From: Marinomonas profundimaris
GTDB taxonomy: Bacteria > Pseudomonadota > Gammaproteobacteria > Pseudomonadales > Marinomonadaceae
Assembly: GCF_000508165.1 (NCBI RefSeq)
Contig: NZ_AYOZ01000061.1
Location: forward strand, 121,587 to 185,586
Reading direction: 5' to 3'
Length of the DNA stretch: 64,000 nucleotides
Within the stretch, counting starts at the first letter, position 1; each line of letters opens with the position of its first letter. The position numbers and the translations under genes are program-made. The notes below the pieces were generated by a model. The model did no database searches. It saw nothing but the letters and a program-made list of their open reading frames with translations, and was not told the origin of the DNA. Positions 9,463-18,731 of the stretch are shown piece after piece.

Positions 9463-10407
9463 ATGAAAGCACTGACCTTTACGAAAAACGGAATAAAGAT
9501 AGCAAGTATAGCGAGTCTTCTTATTGGTAGTGGACTAACGCTTTCCGCCGAACCTGAACAATGTAAAAAAGTCACGTTTAGCGACCCGGGTTGGACCGAT
9601 ATAGGGGCGACAAACGGCGTTGCAACCACCCTATTAAACGCCATGGGTTACGATACACAAGTTTATCTTTTGAGTGTTCCTGTTGGATTCGAAAGCTTAA
9701 AAAATGGAAAGATCGATGCTTTCATGGGGAATTGGATGCCTGCGCAATCAGCGTTTATCGACAAATACAAAGGCGACATTGATGTCATTCGAACCAATTT
9801 AGAAGGGGTAAAGTTCACACTTGCCGTGCCCAGTTATGCTTTTAATAAAGGCGTAAAAGACTTTGCTGATTTATCCAAATTCAGCAAAGAATTCCGCCAA
9901 CGCATCTATGGTATTGGCGCAGGCGCACCGGCCAATCAAAAACTGCAAAGCATGATAGACACCAACGATTTCAACTTAAAAGGCTGGAAAGTGGTTGAAT
10001 CTGGCGAACAAGCCATGCTTTCCCAAGTGGCTAGAAGCGTCAAGCGGGATAACTTTATCGTTTTCCTTGCCTGGGAACCTCATCCAATGAACGTCAATTT
10101 TGATCTAAAATACCTGAGCGGTGGCGATAAATATTTCGGCCCAAATTACGGCGGTGCAACCATACACACCGTAACTCGAAAAGGTTACAAAGAGGAATGC
10201 CAGAATGTCGGTACGCTATTAAGCAACTTAGAATTTGGCTTAACGATGGAAAATGAAATCATAGCGTCCGAAGAAAAACCAGAACAAGCAGCCGAAAGCT
10301 GGATAAAAAAACATCCTGAAGTGCTCGAAAAATGGCTGCAAGGTGTTACCACTTATGCAGGACAACCCGCTCTGCCTGCCGTGAAAAAACAACTCGGTTT
10401 AATGTAA
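9463..10407 (+). CDS. Choline ABC transporter substrate-binding protein, ChoX type
   Basis: This is a periplasmic binding protein of the glycine-betaine/choline (OpuAC) family. Its 314 residues begin with a signal peptide that probably ends near residues 28-29 (LSAEP). Aromatic residues in DPGWTDIG and GNWMPAQ match the aromatic cage that holds the quaternary ammonium in ChoX. It follows betC closely with an AGGAG ribosome site. No permease or ATPase (ChoW/ChoV) lies beside it; a strong terminator follows, so the rest of the importer must be elsewhere. Choline, acetylcholine or choline-sulfate are possible ligands. Confidence 0.9.
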   Translation: MKALTFTKNGIKIASIASLLIGSGLTLSAEPEQCKKVTFSDPGWTDIGATNGVATTLLNAMGYDTQVYLLSVPVGFESLKNGKIDAFMGNWMPAQSAFIDKYKGDIDVIRTNLEGVKFTLAVPSYAFNKGVKDFADLSKFSKEFRQRIYGIGAGAPANQKLQSMIDTNDFNLKGWKVVESGEQAMLSQVARSVKRDNFIVFLAWEPHPMNVNFDLKYLSGGDKYFGPNYGGATIHTVTRKGYKEECQNVGTLLSNLEFGLTMENEIIASEEKPEQAAESWIKKHPEVLEKWLQGVTTYAGQPALPAVKKQLGLM

Positions 10408-10423
10408 ATGAAAAAGTAAAGTT

Positions 10424-10457
10424 AAAAAAACCGCATCTGAAGTGAGGCGGTTTTTTT
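10424..10457. terminator. Bidirectional terminator after betC-choX and queF
   Basis: A-rich left arm and CCGC (10424-10434) pair with GCGG and seven T (10447-10457). It can stop both the choX transcript and the convergent queF transcript. Confidence 0.85.
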
Positions 10458-10479
10458 ATTTCTCATTCTCTTATTGCAA

Positions 10480-11295
10480 CTACTGGCGGGTCAATCTGTC
10501 GTTACCTAACACCAAAGGCGCAGATGAACGATAAGGATTAATGTCTAAACCGCCACGTCTAACATAACGCGCATACACAGTTAAACTTTCTGGCTGACAT
10601 TGACGCATGATATCGATAAAAATACGCTCAACACATTGCTCATGAAAATCCGTATGTTCACGAAACGACACGACGTATTTTAGAAGGCTTTCATGGTGTA
10701 TTTTAGCGCCTTTGTAATCGATGAATACCGAGCCCCAATCAGGCTGATTGGTTACAGGGCAATTCGATTTCAATAAATGGCTTACCAATCGTTCCTCGAC
10801 AATACCTGATTCCGCGTCCAGTGTTAACAGATCCGCGTTAGGATGATATTCCGTAATATCAACATCCAATTCATCAATGCAATAATCTGGTGTTAACACA
10901 ACCAAAGAAGCCATAGAATCAACATCACGAATAATCACGGTAACATCCGCGCCCGCCGCATTCGAAAGATCTTTCTCAAGCAGTGCCTGCACTTCCTCTA
11001 TCGAGTCATAACGCATTTGATTCAATGAATTTAGATACAATTTAAACGACTTTGATTCAATAATATTAGGCGAATCGCAAGGTAATCGAAATTCAGCCAA
11101 CGCAACCACGGGCTTTCCTTTCAAATTTAGCCATGACATCTCATAAGCATTCCAGACATCCTCACCATAAAATGGCAGGCGCTCTGACGCAATGCCCATT
11201 TCAGACCATTTGTCGACTCTAGCAATGGGGTAAAGCAACCCTGCATCGTATTCAGAAACATATTCTGTTTGCTGACCTAAGGGTAAAAAGCCCAT
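10480..11295 (-). CDS. queF: NADPH-dependent 7-cyano-7-deazaguanine reductase
   Basis: QueF reduces preQ0 to preQ1 in queuosine synthesis. This is the long, two-domain form (271 residues), like the E. coli enzyme. It has the QueF motif ESKSFKLYLNS in the first half and the catalytic cysteine in HLLKSNCPVTNQPDWG in the second. The open frame extends to 11418, but that part overlaps the upstream permease gene and reads as a cysteine-rich non-family sequence; GAGG eight bases before the ATG at 11295 and the family N-terminus support the shorter form. It sits 10 bases after the ABC permease. queC and queE are about 30 kb away. Confidence 0.95.
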   Translation of the reverse strand: MGFLPLGQQTEYVSEYDAGLLYPIARVDKWSEMGIASERLPFYGEDVWNAYEMSWLNLKGKPVVALAEFRLPCDSPNIIESKSFKLYLNSLNQMRYDSIEEVQALLEKDLSNAAGADVTVIIRDVDSMASLVVLTPDYCIDELDVDITEYHPNADLLTLDAESGIVEERLVSHLLKSNCPVTNQPDWGSVFIDYKGAKIHHESLLKYVVSFREHTDFHEQCVERIFIDIMRQCQPESLTVYARYVRRGGLDINPYRSSAPLVLGNDRLTRQ

Positions 11296-11305
11296 ATACA
11301 TAACC

Positions 11306-12079
11306 TCAATTTCTAATGCCTTTGCCCTGATTGAGCAAACGCAGACCAAACCAGAACAACAACACAATAAACACACTGACAATGACAAGCGCCCAATACA
11401 CATTGATATCGGAAACACCTAGAATGCCGTAGCGAAACGCATTAACCATATATAGAACAGGGTTTAACATCGATATAGATTGCCAAAAATCCGGCAATAA
11501 ATCGATTGAATAAAACACACCACCAAGGTACGTCAATGGCGTTAAGATGAATGTCGGTACAATAGACACATCATCAAAGCTTTTAGCGTAGATAGCGTTA
11601 ACAAAGCCTCCAAGCGAAAACATAACCGCCGTCAAACACACAACAAGCACGGTCAAAAATAGGTTTTCCAACGCCAAATGCGTAAAAAACAAAGACAGTA
11701 CCGTAACAATTAAACCAACACACAAACCACGCGCCACACCGCCTAATGTGTACCCTAACAAAATAATCCAATTAGGCGTCGGTGAAACGAGTAATTCTTG
11801 AACGCTGTGCTGAAATTTTGCCGAAAAAAATGAGGATGACACATTTGAATACGAGTTCGTAATGACCGACATCATAATCAAGCCCGGCACGATGTATTGC
11901 ATGTAACTAAAGCCGCCCATTTCACCAATTCGGTCACCAATTAAATTGCCGAAAATCGCAAAATATAACGACATGGTTATCGCTGGTGGTAACAAGGTTT
12001 GCGGCCAAATACGCGTAAACCGACGAATTTCTCTTACTAAAATGGTATAAAACGCGATCCAAATTTCTGAATTTTTCAT
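11306..12079 (-). CDS. ABC-2 type exporter permease (YadH-like)
   Basis: This 257-residue inner-membrane protein has about six membrane segments and the ABC-2 permease pattern of the YadH/NodJ group, including a central conserved stretch SPTPNWIILLGY and YLGGVFYSIDLLP. It pairs with the ATPase gene four bases upstream, so the two form a half-size exporter complex. Substrate unknown; relatives are linked to polyketide, polysaccharide or drug export. queF follows and may share the transcript. Confidence 0.92.
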   Translation of the reverse strand: MKNSEIWIAFYTILVREIRRFTRIWPQTLLPPAITMSLYFAIFGNLIGDRIGEMGGFSYMQYIVPGLIMMSVITNSYSNVSSSFFSAKFQHSVQELLVSPTPNWIILLGYTLGGVARGLCVGLIVTVLSLFFTHLALENLFLTVLVVCLTAVMFSLGGFVNAIYAKSFDDVSIVPTFILTPLTYLGGVFYSIDLLPDFWQSISMLNPVLYMVNAFRYGILGVSDINVYWALVIVSVFIVLLFWFGLRLLNQGKGIRN

Positions 12080-12083
12080 TTCT

Positions 12084-12998
12084 CTAACCTTTAATTAATT
12101 TGACGAAGAGCTCTTCGAGTCGATTAGATTTATTGCGCATGCTCACCACATTAACGGAGATCGCATCTAGCGCCTTAAAAATCGCATTAATGGATTGCCC
12201 TTTTATCACCTCAACCTCAATTGTCGTGGCGTCTTTGCTGATCACGATATTAAATTCCGGTAAATCCCAGCCATCAGGCACGCTAACATCAAGATCCAAT
12301 ATAAACGTTTCTTGATTTAGCGTTTTTAATAACGCCTTAACACTGGTGTTTTCAACAATTTCACCGGCGTTAATGATCGCGATGTTTCGACATAATTGCT
12401 CGGCTTCTTCTAAATAATGCGTAGTAAGAATAATCGTCGTGCCTTGCTCATTCAGTTTTTTGATGAATTCCCACATAGAACGGCGCAATTCAATATCCAC
12501 CCCCGCTGTTGGTTCATCTAAAATCAGCACTTCTGGCTCATGTATCAAAGCTCGCGCAATCATTAATCGACGCTTCATTCCGCCAGATAGCATTCGAGAT
12601 TGATCGTTACGCTTATCCCATAGATCCAATTGTTTTAGGTATTTTTCAGCCCGCTCAGCTGCAACAACCTTACTGATGCCATAAAAACCCGCTTGAGTGA
12701 CCACTACATTGAAGACGGTTTCAAATACATTAAAATTAAATTCCTGAGGAACAACCCCCAGATATTTTTTTGCTTTCGCGAAATTTTCGTCAACATCGGT
12801 TCCAAAAATAGACACTTTCCCCGATGACTTATTCACTAAAGAACACAAAATACCGATGGTAGTAGACTTACCAGCGCCATTTGGGCCCAGCAAAGCAAAA
12901 AAATCTCCTTTTTCAACTTTTAAATCGATCCCCTTTAGCGCTTCAAAACCACCTTCATAGCGTTTTTTAAGGTCACTAATTTCGATTGCATATGTCAT
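12084..12998 (-). CDS. ABC exporter ATP-binding protein (YadG-like)
   Basis: This is the cytoplasmic ATPase of the exporter encoded with the next gene. The 304 residues contain Walker A GPNGAGKST (about 38-46), the signature LSGGMKRRL, Walker B VLILDEPT and the switch histidine in LTTHY. A C-terminal accessory domain of about 80 residues follows, as in DrrA/YadG-type ATPases. It is divergent from the small gene at 13060. Confidence 0.95.
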   Translation of the reverse strand: MTYAIEISDLKKRYEGGFEALKGIDLKVEKGDFFALLGPNGAGKSTTIGILCSLVNKSSGKVSIFGTDVDENFAKAKKYLGVVPQEFNFNVFETVFNVVVTQAGFYGISKVVAAERAEKYLKQLDLWDKRNDQSRMLSGGMKRRLMIARALIHEPEVLILDEPTAGVDIELRRSMWEFIKKLNEQGTTIILTTHYLEEAEQLCRNIAIINAGEIVENTSVKALLKTLNQETFILDLDVSVPDGWDLPEFNIVISKDATTIEVEVIKGQSINAIFKALDAISVNVVSMRNKSNRLEELFVKLIKG

Positions 12999-13059
12999 AA
13001 TTGAAATTCTCGTACGGCATCGGCCGACTCAATAGTTATTTATTTGAATAGGGTTTTAC

Positions 13060-13467
13060 GTGGAATCACGCACACAATACATACTCGACGCTTTTTCTGA
13101 TTTGCGTCATCGAATTGCAGAACATGCTCCTTTTGATCAGACAGACTTAACGGAAGAAGACAAAGACTTCTTAGAAAAATGGGATGAACTGACAAATAAG
13201 ATTCAGCAAAATGCCCTAGATTACAGTTTTGATGCTCAAGAAGTTTTATCGCGCTTCATTCGCTGTTACGCAAACCTTGTACCACTCATTAAAAGAGAGC
13301 TGCTATGGTTTGTTGGCGGAGAGTGTTTGCATTTTCTAGGTGATGAAGAAATCACACTTTATCAGCAACTTGAAGATCGCTTATACGAGCTAGACAGCCA
13401 AAACTTACGCGCTGATATATCAAAAGAGATCACGACATTGCGCGGTACATCTACTCAAATTCATTAA
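13060..13467 (+). CDS. Conserved hypothetical protein (PA2817-like)
   Basis: The 135-residue product is predicted soluble and mostly helical, with no signal peptide. A central stretch, LVPLIKRELLWFVGGECLHFLGDEE, here summarised as RELLWFVGG...CLHFLGDEE, recalls the Pseudomonas PA2817 family, whose function is not known. It stands alone between divergent ABC genes and convergent fabF and ends at a good terminator. The family link is from memory and should be treated as tentative. Confidence 0.7.
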   Translation: MESRTQYILDAFSDLRHRIAEHAPFDQTDLTEEDKDFLEKWDELTNKIQQNALDYSFDAQEVLSRFIRCYANLVPLIKRELLWFVGGECLHFLGDEEITLYQQLEDRLYELDSQNLRADISKEITTLRGTSTQIH

Positions 13468-13476
13468 GAAAAATGA

Positions 13477-13502
13477 GATGGGCGATTGCGTTATCGCCCA
13501 TC
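13477..13502. terminator. Bidirectional terminator after the PA2817-like gene and fabF
   Basis: A perfect 10-bp stem (13477-13486 with 13493-13502) and 6-nt loop lies between convergent stops, with A-rich DNA on the left and CTTTT on the right. Confidence 0.75.
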
Positions 13503-13509
13503 GACTCTT

Positions 13510-14751
13510 TTAACGTATTTTCTTAAACACCAAGGTCCCATTTGTTCCACCAAAGCCAAATGAGTTATTCAAAACCACGTCAATTTTGCGCTTTTGAGGC
13601 GTAATCGGTACATAGTTTAAATCACAACCATCGCCCGGCTCTTCTAAATTGATCGTAGGTGGAGCAACCTGATCACGAATGGCCAAAATCGAGAATATTG
13701 ACTCTACAGCACCAGAAGCACCCAATAAATGGCCAATCATAGATTTAGTCGAACTAATGGCGATGTCCGAGGCGGCATCGCCCATTAGCGCTTTGACAGC
13801 ATGGGTTTCAGCCAAATCACCAGCTGGTGTTGATGTACCATGTGCGTTTATATAGTCAATGTCATGCGGTTTAAGCTTCGCATCTTTTAATGCCGCACTC
13901 ATTGCTGATGTTGCGCCTTCGCCACTTTCTGGTGGTGCTGTCATATGGTGTGCATCATCGCTCATACCAAAGCCCGCGAGCTCTGCGTATATTGTTGCAC
14001 CACGTGCGACGGCGTGTTCGTACTCTTCTAGTACAAGAATACCGGCACCATCTCCCATAACAAAACCATCACGATTCTTGTCCCATGGTCGACTTGCTGT
14101 TTTGTGATCGTCATTGCGAGTAGACAACGCCCTAGCTGCACCAAAACCACCAATACCCAATGGGGTAATGGCCATTTCTGCACCGCCGGCAATCATGACA
14201 TCAGCGTCGCCGTAAGTAATCATACGAGCCGCTATGCCGATGTTATGCGTACCTGTTGTACACGCTGTGACAATAGAACTATTAGGGCCTTTAAAGCCAA
14301 AACGTATCGCCACATGACCAGAAATCATATTAATAATCGCGCCTGGTACAAAAAATGGAGAAATACGTTTTGGACCTGATTCATTCAAGAGCTCTAAGTT
14401 TTTTTCTATCATCGGCAGACCGCCAATTCCAGAACCTATTGCACAGCCTACGCGGTTCAAATCCGCGGTATCGGCATTTAAATTAGCATCTTCAAGCGCT
14501 TGAACAGCCGCTGCGATACCATATTGAATGAAAAGATCCATTTTGCGCGCTTCTTTTACGCTCATATATTGAGTCGCATCAAAATCAGTAACTTGCGCTG
14601 CAAAACGAGTGGAAAACTGGCTAGCATCAAAAGAAGTGATCTCCGATACACCACTTTTGCCTTCCAATATGTTATCCCACGTATCCTTCACATTATTGCC
14701 AAGGGGTGTCACCATTCCCATACCTGTGACCACAACCCGACGACGAGACAT
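13510..14751 (-). CDS. fabF: 3-oxoacyl-[acyl-carrier-protein] synthase II
   Basis: FabF elongates acyl-ACP by Claisen condensation with malonyl-ACP and controls thermal adjustment of unsaturated fatty acids in E. coli. The 413-residue thiolase-fold enzyme has the nucleophile C164 ([10 protein letters not shown]), one catalytic histidine in [11 protein letters not shown] and the other in [11 protein letters not shown]. It is the last gene of rpmF-plsX-fabD-fabG-acpP-fabF; a hairpin between acpP and fabF may lower its expression relative to acpP. Confidence 0.97.
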   Translation of the reverse strand: MSRRRVVVTGMGMVTPLGNNVKDTWDNILEGKSGVSEITSFDASQFSTRFAAQVTDFDATQYMSVKEARKMDLFIQYGIAAAVQALEDANLNADTADLNRVGCAIGSGIGGLPMIEKNLELLNESGPKRISPFFVPGAIINMISGHVAIRFGFKGPNSSIVTACTTGTHNIGIAARMITYGDADVMIAGGAEMAITPLGIGGFGAARALSTRNDDHKTASRPWDKNRDGFVMGDGAGILVLEEYEHAVARGATIYAELAGFGMSDDAHHMTAPPESGEGATSAMSAALKDAKLKPHDIDYINAHGTSTPAGDLAETHAVKALMGDAASDIAISSTKSMIGHLLGASGAVESIFSILAIRDQVAPPTINLEEPGDGCDLNYVPITPQKRKIDVVLNNSFGFGGTNGTLVFKKIR

Positions 14752-14800
14752 AAGATTCCTCCAGCAACCCGCCCTGAATTCTTCAAAGGGCTATTAATAA

Positions 14801-14834
14801 GAAAAGCCGCTGTAACGAATACAAGCGGCTTTTC
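14801..14834 (-). terminator. Hairpin between acpP and fabF (terminator or attenuator)
   Basis: GAAAAGCCGC...GCGGCTTTTC forms a long stem (13 bp with one bulged base, 7-nt loop). On the minus strand it is followed by CTTTTC and then TTATTAA, so it is an imperfect terminator that may let some acpP transcripts read into fabF. Confidence 0.6.
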
Positions 14835-14856
14835 GGGAACTCAGTTCACTAATATA

Positions 14857-15090
14857 TTACAAGTTAGCGTTGATGTAGTCGTTCGCTGCTTGTACTGTAG
14901 TGATTTTCTCAGCTTCTTCATCAGGAATTTCAGTATCAAATTCCTCTTCAAGAGCCATAACCAACTCAACTGTGTCTAGGGAATCTGCACCTAGGTCATC
15001 AACGAAAGATGCTGAAGAAATAACATCTTCTTCTTTAACACCTAGTTGTTCGCAAACGATTTTTTTAACGCGTTCTTCAATGCTACTCAT
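14857..15090 (-). CDS. acpP: Acyl carrier protein
   Basis: ACP carries growing acyl chains on a phosphopantetheine arm. The 77-residue, very acidic protein has the attachment serine S37 in the canonical [12 protein letters not shown] motif. It lies between fabG and fabF, with 132 bases of upstream DNA that can hold its own strong promoter, and a hairpin downstream. Confidence 0.99.
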   Translation of the reverse strand: MSSIEERVKKIVCEQLGVKEEDVISSASFVDDLGADSLDTVELVMALEEEFDTEIPDEEAEKITTVQAANDYINANL

Positions 15091-15222
15091 TAGAAATTCC
15101 TACTCTACTCGTTAACAGCTCAGTGTGAGCATATTATAAAAATTCGGTCACCTAAAAGGTGTGATTCTCTACATGAACCGGAGACGTATTTTCGTTGAAT
15201 TAAATATAAAATTCAACTCAAA

Positions 15223-15957
15223 TTACGACATATACATGCCGCCATTGACATGTAATGTTTCACCAGTGATGTATCCAGCGCCATTTGACGCCAAAAATGC
15301 GACTGCCGCCGCAATTTCTTCTGGTTGACCAAGACGAGAAGCAGGCACTTTTGATACCAACTTCGCTTTGTGCTCTTCAGGCAACACCTTAGTCATGTCT
15401 GTTTCAATGAACCCAGGAGCAACACAGTTTACTGTGATGCCACGTGATCCAATTTCTGCAGCCAAAGAGCGGCTAAAACCTTCTAGACCGGCTTTCGCTG
15501 CTGAATAATTTGTTTGTCCGCCATTGCCCATAGAGCCAACAACCGAACTAATACTAATCACTCGACCAAATTTCGCTTTTGTCATGCCGCGCAAACACGC
15601 TTTCGTAACACGGAAAACAGACGTAAGATTGGTATTAATTACCTGATCCCATTCGTCTTCTTTCATACGCATCATTAAGTTATCACGAGTAATGCCTGCA
15701 TTGTTAACCAAAACCGTTGGCGCACCAAATTCTGCTGTGATTTCTTTGATCACGGCATCAACCGATTCACTGGATGACACATCCAGAACCCAGCCTTTAC
15801 CATTTGCTCCTAAGTAATCACTGATGCTTGCCGCACCAGATTCACTTGTCGCCGTTCCAATAACCGTCGCACCTTGCTCAACAAGAGCAACCGCAATCGC
15901 CTTACCTATGCCACGGGTAGCCCCCGTTACTAGCGCTATTTTTCCTTCAAGACTCAT
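15223..15957 (-). CDS. fabG: 3-oxoacyl-[acyl-carrier-protein] reductase
   Basis: FabG reduces beta-ketoacyl-ACP with NADPH. The 244-residue short-chain dehydrogenase has the cofactor motif TGATRGIGKA, the NNAG motif, and the Ser-Tyr-Lys catalytic set in ISISSVVGS and NYSAAKAG. The frame extends four codons to a TTG at 15969, but GGAG six bases before the ATG at 15957 and the family N-terminus MSLEGK support the shorter start. It follows fabD after 39 bases. Confidence 0.97.
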   Translation of the reverse strand: MSLEGKIALVTGATRGIGKAIAVALVEQGATVIGTATSESGAASISDYLGANGKGWVLDVSSSESVDAVIKEITAEFGAPTVLVNNAGITRDNLMMRMKEDEWDQVINTNLTSVFRVTKACLRGMTKAKFGRVISISSVVGSMGNGGQTNYSAAKAGLEGFSRSLAAEIGSRGITVNCVAPGFIETDMTKVLPEEHKAKLVSKVPASRLGQPEEIAAAVAFLASNGAGYITGETLHVNGGMYMS

Positions 15958-15996
15958 ACTTGTCTCCAACGATTTTTCAGTAAATATAAAACAGCA

Positions 15997-16920
15997 CTAT
16001 GCAGACAACGCCGCCTCAAATGCCGACAAATCACCCAAAGAAGATGTATTCAATCCTTTGACGATTCGCTTATTCAAACCACTTAACACTTTACCTGGGC
16101 CACATTCAACGGTTGCCGAAACACCCAATTCAGAAAGCAGCACAACAGATTGAGTCCATAAAACTGGCTCACTCAACTGAGACACCAAATTAGCTTTAAT
16201 TACAGCAGGATCAGATACCGCTTGCGCCGTCACATTTTGAACCAAGGTACAGGTAGGGACACTAAACGCTATTGACTCCAGTTTTTCAGCCAATTTATTA
16301 CCTGCTGGAATCATCAACTCACAGTGAGAAGGCACACTAACTGGTAAAGGCAATGCGCGCTTAGCGCCCGCCTCTTTCGCATTTACCATCGCTTCTTCAA
16401 CAGCGGCAACATGACCCGCTATTACAACCTGCCCAGGTGAATTAAAGTTAACAGCACTCACAATACCTGAAACAGCACTACATGCTGCAATCACTTTATC
16501 GTCATCTAGCCCAATAATGGCTGCCATCGCACCCTCACCTGCTGGAACGGCTTGCAACATATATTCGCCACGCAACTTAACCAGTGCAACCGCATCAGTA
16601 AAACCAATAACGCCAGCGCACACTAGAGCGGAATACTCACCCAAACTATGGCCAGCAACATACGCTGGCATTTCACCACCCTGTTGCTCCCAAAGGCGCC
16701 ACAAAGCAACACTTGCCGTCAAAAGAGCGGGCTGCGTCTTGTCTGTTTGACCAAGCTGCTCCGCATCATTCTGAACCAAATTCCACAAATCATAACCAAG
16801 AACAGTGGATGCTTCTGCAAATGTTTTTTCAATTATATCGTGTTTTTCTGCCAAATCAGCCAACATTCCCAACTGCTGAGAACCTTGACCCGGAAAAACA
16901 AACGCTAATGTTGTGCTCAT
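15997..16920 (-). CDS. fabD: Malonyl-CoA:ACP transacylase
   Basis: FabD transfers malonyl from CoA to ACP. The 307-residue protein begins FVFPGQGSQ, has the nucleophile S92 in GHSLGEYSAL and the catalytic histidine in SVPSHCELM. Its start overlaps the plsX stop by four bases, so translation is probably coupled. In E. coli fabH lies between plsX and fabD; here it does not. Confidence 0.97.
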   Translation of the reverse strand: MSTTLAFVFPGQGSQQLGMLADLAEKHDIIEKTFAEASTVLGYDLWNLVQNDAEQLGQTDKTQPALLTASVALWRLWEQQGGEMPAYVAGHSLGEYSALVCAGVIGFTDAVALVKLRGEYMLQAVPAGEGAMAAIIGLDDDKVIAACSAVSGIVSAVNFNSPGQVVIAGHVAAVEEAMVNAKEAGAKRALPLPVSVPSHCELMIPAGNKLAEKLESIAFSVPTCTLVQNVTAQAVSDPAVIKANLVSQLSEPVLWTQSVVLLSELGVSATVECGPGKVLSGLNKRIVKGLNTSSLGDLSAFEAALSA

Positions 16921-17864
16921 TTTACTTCCTCGCTACAAAGTCGCGCTTCCATAGCAGAAAACAAATCTGCTCGCGCTATATCAATTCCATATTCAATCGC
17001 CCCAACCATTGCTGGTAAATCAGAACGACCATGACCTTTTACCAAATTGCCACGCACTCCAACCAAACAGGCACCATGCCTACGTTCAGTTTGGTAAAAA
17101 GTCTCGAATAATGACGACACGCCATCCATACCTTTAAATTTTTGCATTAAAAAGGACAATAGCCCTTCCGATGCCTTTAACACAGCGTTCCCTACCATGC
17201 CGTCACACACTATGACGTTTTTCTCGCCATCGAACAATTCCGTACCTTCCGCATAACCAAGATACGTTGGCCAAGCCTTCTCAGAAAGCAAGCGATCCGC
17301 TTCCTTAATGACCACACTGCCTTTAGAGCTCTCGACCCCTACGTTCAATAAACCAACCTTGGGCACCTCATCACTTAAGGCTTCAACATACGCAGAACCC
17401 AACTCGGCAAAACCAACCAACATAGAAGGCGGACAATGAACGTTTGCACCCAAATCGACCAAACATCGCAAAGGGTTAGAATATAACTCCCTAATAAGAG
17501 CGGGATAAAGCTTAGGACGAACCACACCTAAAATATGGCGAGCCAATGCAACCATCGCACCCGTATTCCCTAATGTCACAACGACATCTGAAGACTTCTG
17601 AGCCAACGCATTTAAAGACTGATAAAGCGTACTGTTTCGGCGACGAAATAAAGACAAAACGATTTCATCGTCTGCATCAATAACATCAGTGCAAGCTATC
17701 AGAGTTAAACGATCATGAGGCGCGGGAAGATCCAGTCCTGGATTTGGGGAATAATAAATTGTGATGGTGACATCTTGATGGCGAGAAAGAATATTTACTG
17801 CGCCGTCAAATGCAATGCGGGGACCTAAGTCCCCGCCCATAGCGTCTAAAGCTACCCTAATCAT
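16917..17864 (-). CDS. plsX: Phosphate acyltransferase PlsX
   Basis: PlsX converts acyl-ACP to acyl-phosphate, the donor for PlsY in phospholipid synthesis; it is a peripheral membrane protein. The 315-residue sequence starts RVALDAMGGDLGP, the family signature, and has the VVTLGNTGAMVALA and VCDGMVGNAVLK blocks. It lies 11 bases after rpmF and overlaps fabD. Somewhat shorter than the E. coli protein (356). Confidence 0.95.
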   Translation of the reverse strand: MIRVALDAMGGDLGPRIAFDGAVNILSRHQDVTITIYYSPNPGLDLPAPHDRLTLIACTDVIDADDEIVLSLFRRRNSTLYQSLNALAQKSSDVVVTLGNTGAMVALARHILGVVRPKLYPALIRELYSNPLRCLVDLGANVHCPPSMLVGFAELGSAYVEALSDEVPKVGLLNVGVESSKGSVVIKEADRLLSEKAWPTYLGYAEGTELFDGEKNVIVCDGMVGNAVLKASEGLLSFLMQKFKGMDGVSSLFETFYQTERRHGACLVGVRGNLVKGHGRSDLPAMVGAIEYGIDIARADLFSAMEARLCSEEVK

Positions 17865-17875
17865 GGGTATCTTAG

Positions 17876-18055
17876 TTATTCACCTTTAGGGGTGATAACT
17901 TGACGACCACGGTAAAAACCGTCTGCAGAAATGTGGTGACGACGGTGAAGTTCACCAGTAGTCTTTTCTACAGATAGAGTAGCGCTTGTTAAAGCATCGT
18001 GCGAACGGCGCTGGCCGCGACGTGAACGAGTTACTTTACTTTTTTGTACTGCCAT
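17876..18055 (-). CDS. rpmF: 50S ribosomal protein L32
   Basis: This 59-residue basic protein starts [20 protein letters not shown] and has the [13 protein letters not shown] segment, matching bacterial L32. It has no zinc-binding cysteines, as usual in gammaproteobacteria. GGAG lies before the ATG. It sits between yceD and plsX, the conserved order yceD-rpmF-plsX. Confidence 0.97.
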   Translation of the reverse strand: MAVQKSKVTRSRRGQRRSHDALTSATLSVEKTTGELHRRHHISADGFYRGRQVITPKGE

Positions 18056-18072
18056 TTTTGGAGCTCCTAACT

Positions 18073-18594
18073 TTACTTGGCCTTTAATTGGGCCAATATA
18101 CTAAATGGATTCGGTTTTTCGTCATCCGGTGCGTCATCGGTAGACGAGGCATACTTTACAGCTGTTGGGTTGCAACCACTTTCTTCGTGATAGGCGACAA
18201 TTGGTAAGGCAAGTATAATTTCTTGCTCCACCATATCTGCCAGGATTACTTCACCATCGGTCATGACAACAGGATCATAATCACCAGGTAGATTTTTAGC
18301 ATGATCTTCGTCATAAACGAAGCCCAACGATAGATCTAACGCCAGATCATGTGCTACTGCTTCCATACAACGTTGACAAACAACCTGTACTTGAGCAGTT
18401 AATGATCCAGTAGCAATGTAACGCCTATCCTCATCAACTCTAAAGTCTAGATGAATAAAAACATTACCCTCATCAGAGGCTAATATAGCACTAAGCTCCT
18501 CAAATCGATTAAGGGGCACGTACCCTTCAAAAGCCTGCCTATTAAAGGCATATTTTCGAGGGTCAAAATATTTAGGTAACGTATCATTCAACAT
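18073..18594 (-). CDS. yceD: YceD family protein (DUF177)
   Basis: YceD is a conserved protein encoded before rpmF; in other organisms it affects 23S rRNA accumulation, and its exact role is unsettled. The 173-residue form chosen here starts at the ATG of [12 protein letters not shown] and matches the E. coli length; a TTG at 18615 would add seven residues. Two cysteines in [10 protein letters not shown] and a second pair region near ESGCNP suggest metal binding. The C-terminus [14 protein letters not shown] is typical of the family. Confidence 0.93.
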   Translation of the reverse strand: MLNDTLPKYFDPRKYAFNRQAFEGYVPLNRFEELSAILASDEGNVFIHLDFRVDEDRRYIATGSLTAQVQVVCQRCMEAVAHDLALDLSLGFVYDEDHAKNLPGDYDPVVMTDGEVILADMVEQEIILALPIVAYHEESGCNPTAVKYASSTDDAPDDEKPNPFSILAQLKAK

Positions 18595-18731
18595 GGCGGG
18601 GAATGTTATTGCCAAGCGCCCTTTTTGTCAAAGTCTAAGTGCAGTTAAAGCAATTTTTTTCACTCTTTTAAGGCATTCTCAGTAAAAAAACGTAAAATCC
18701 ACACTCATTCTCATAAAGCGAGCAAAATCGA

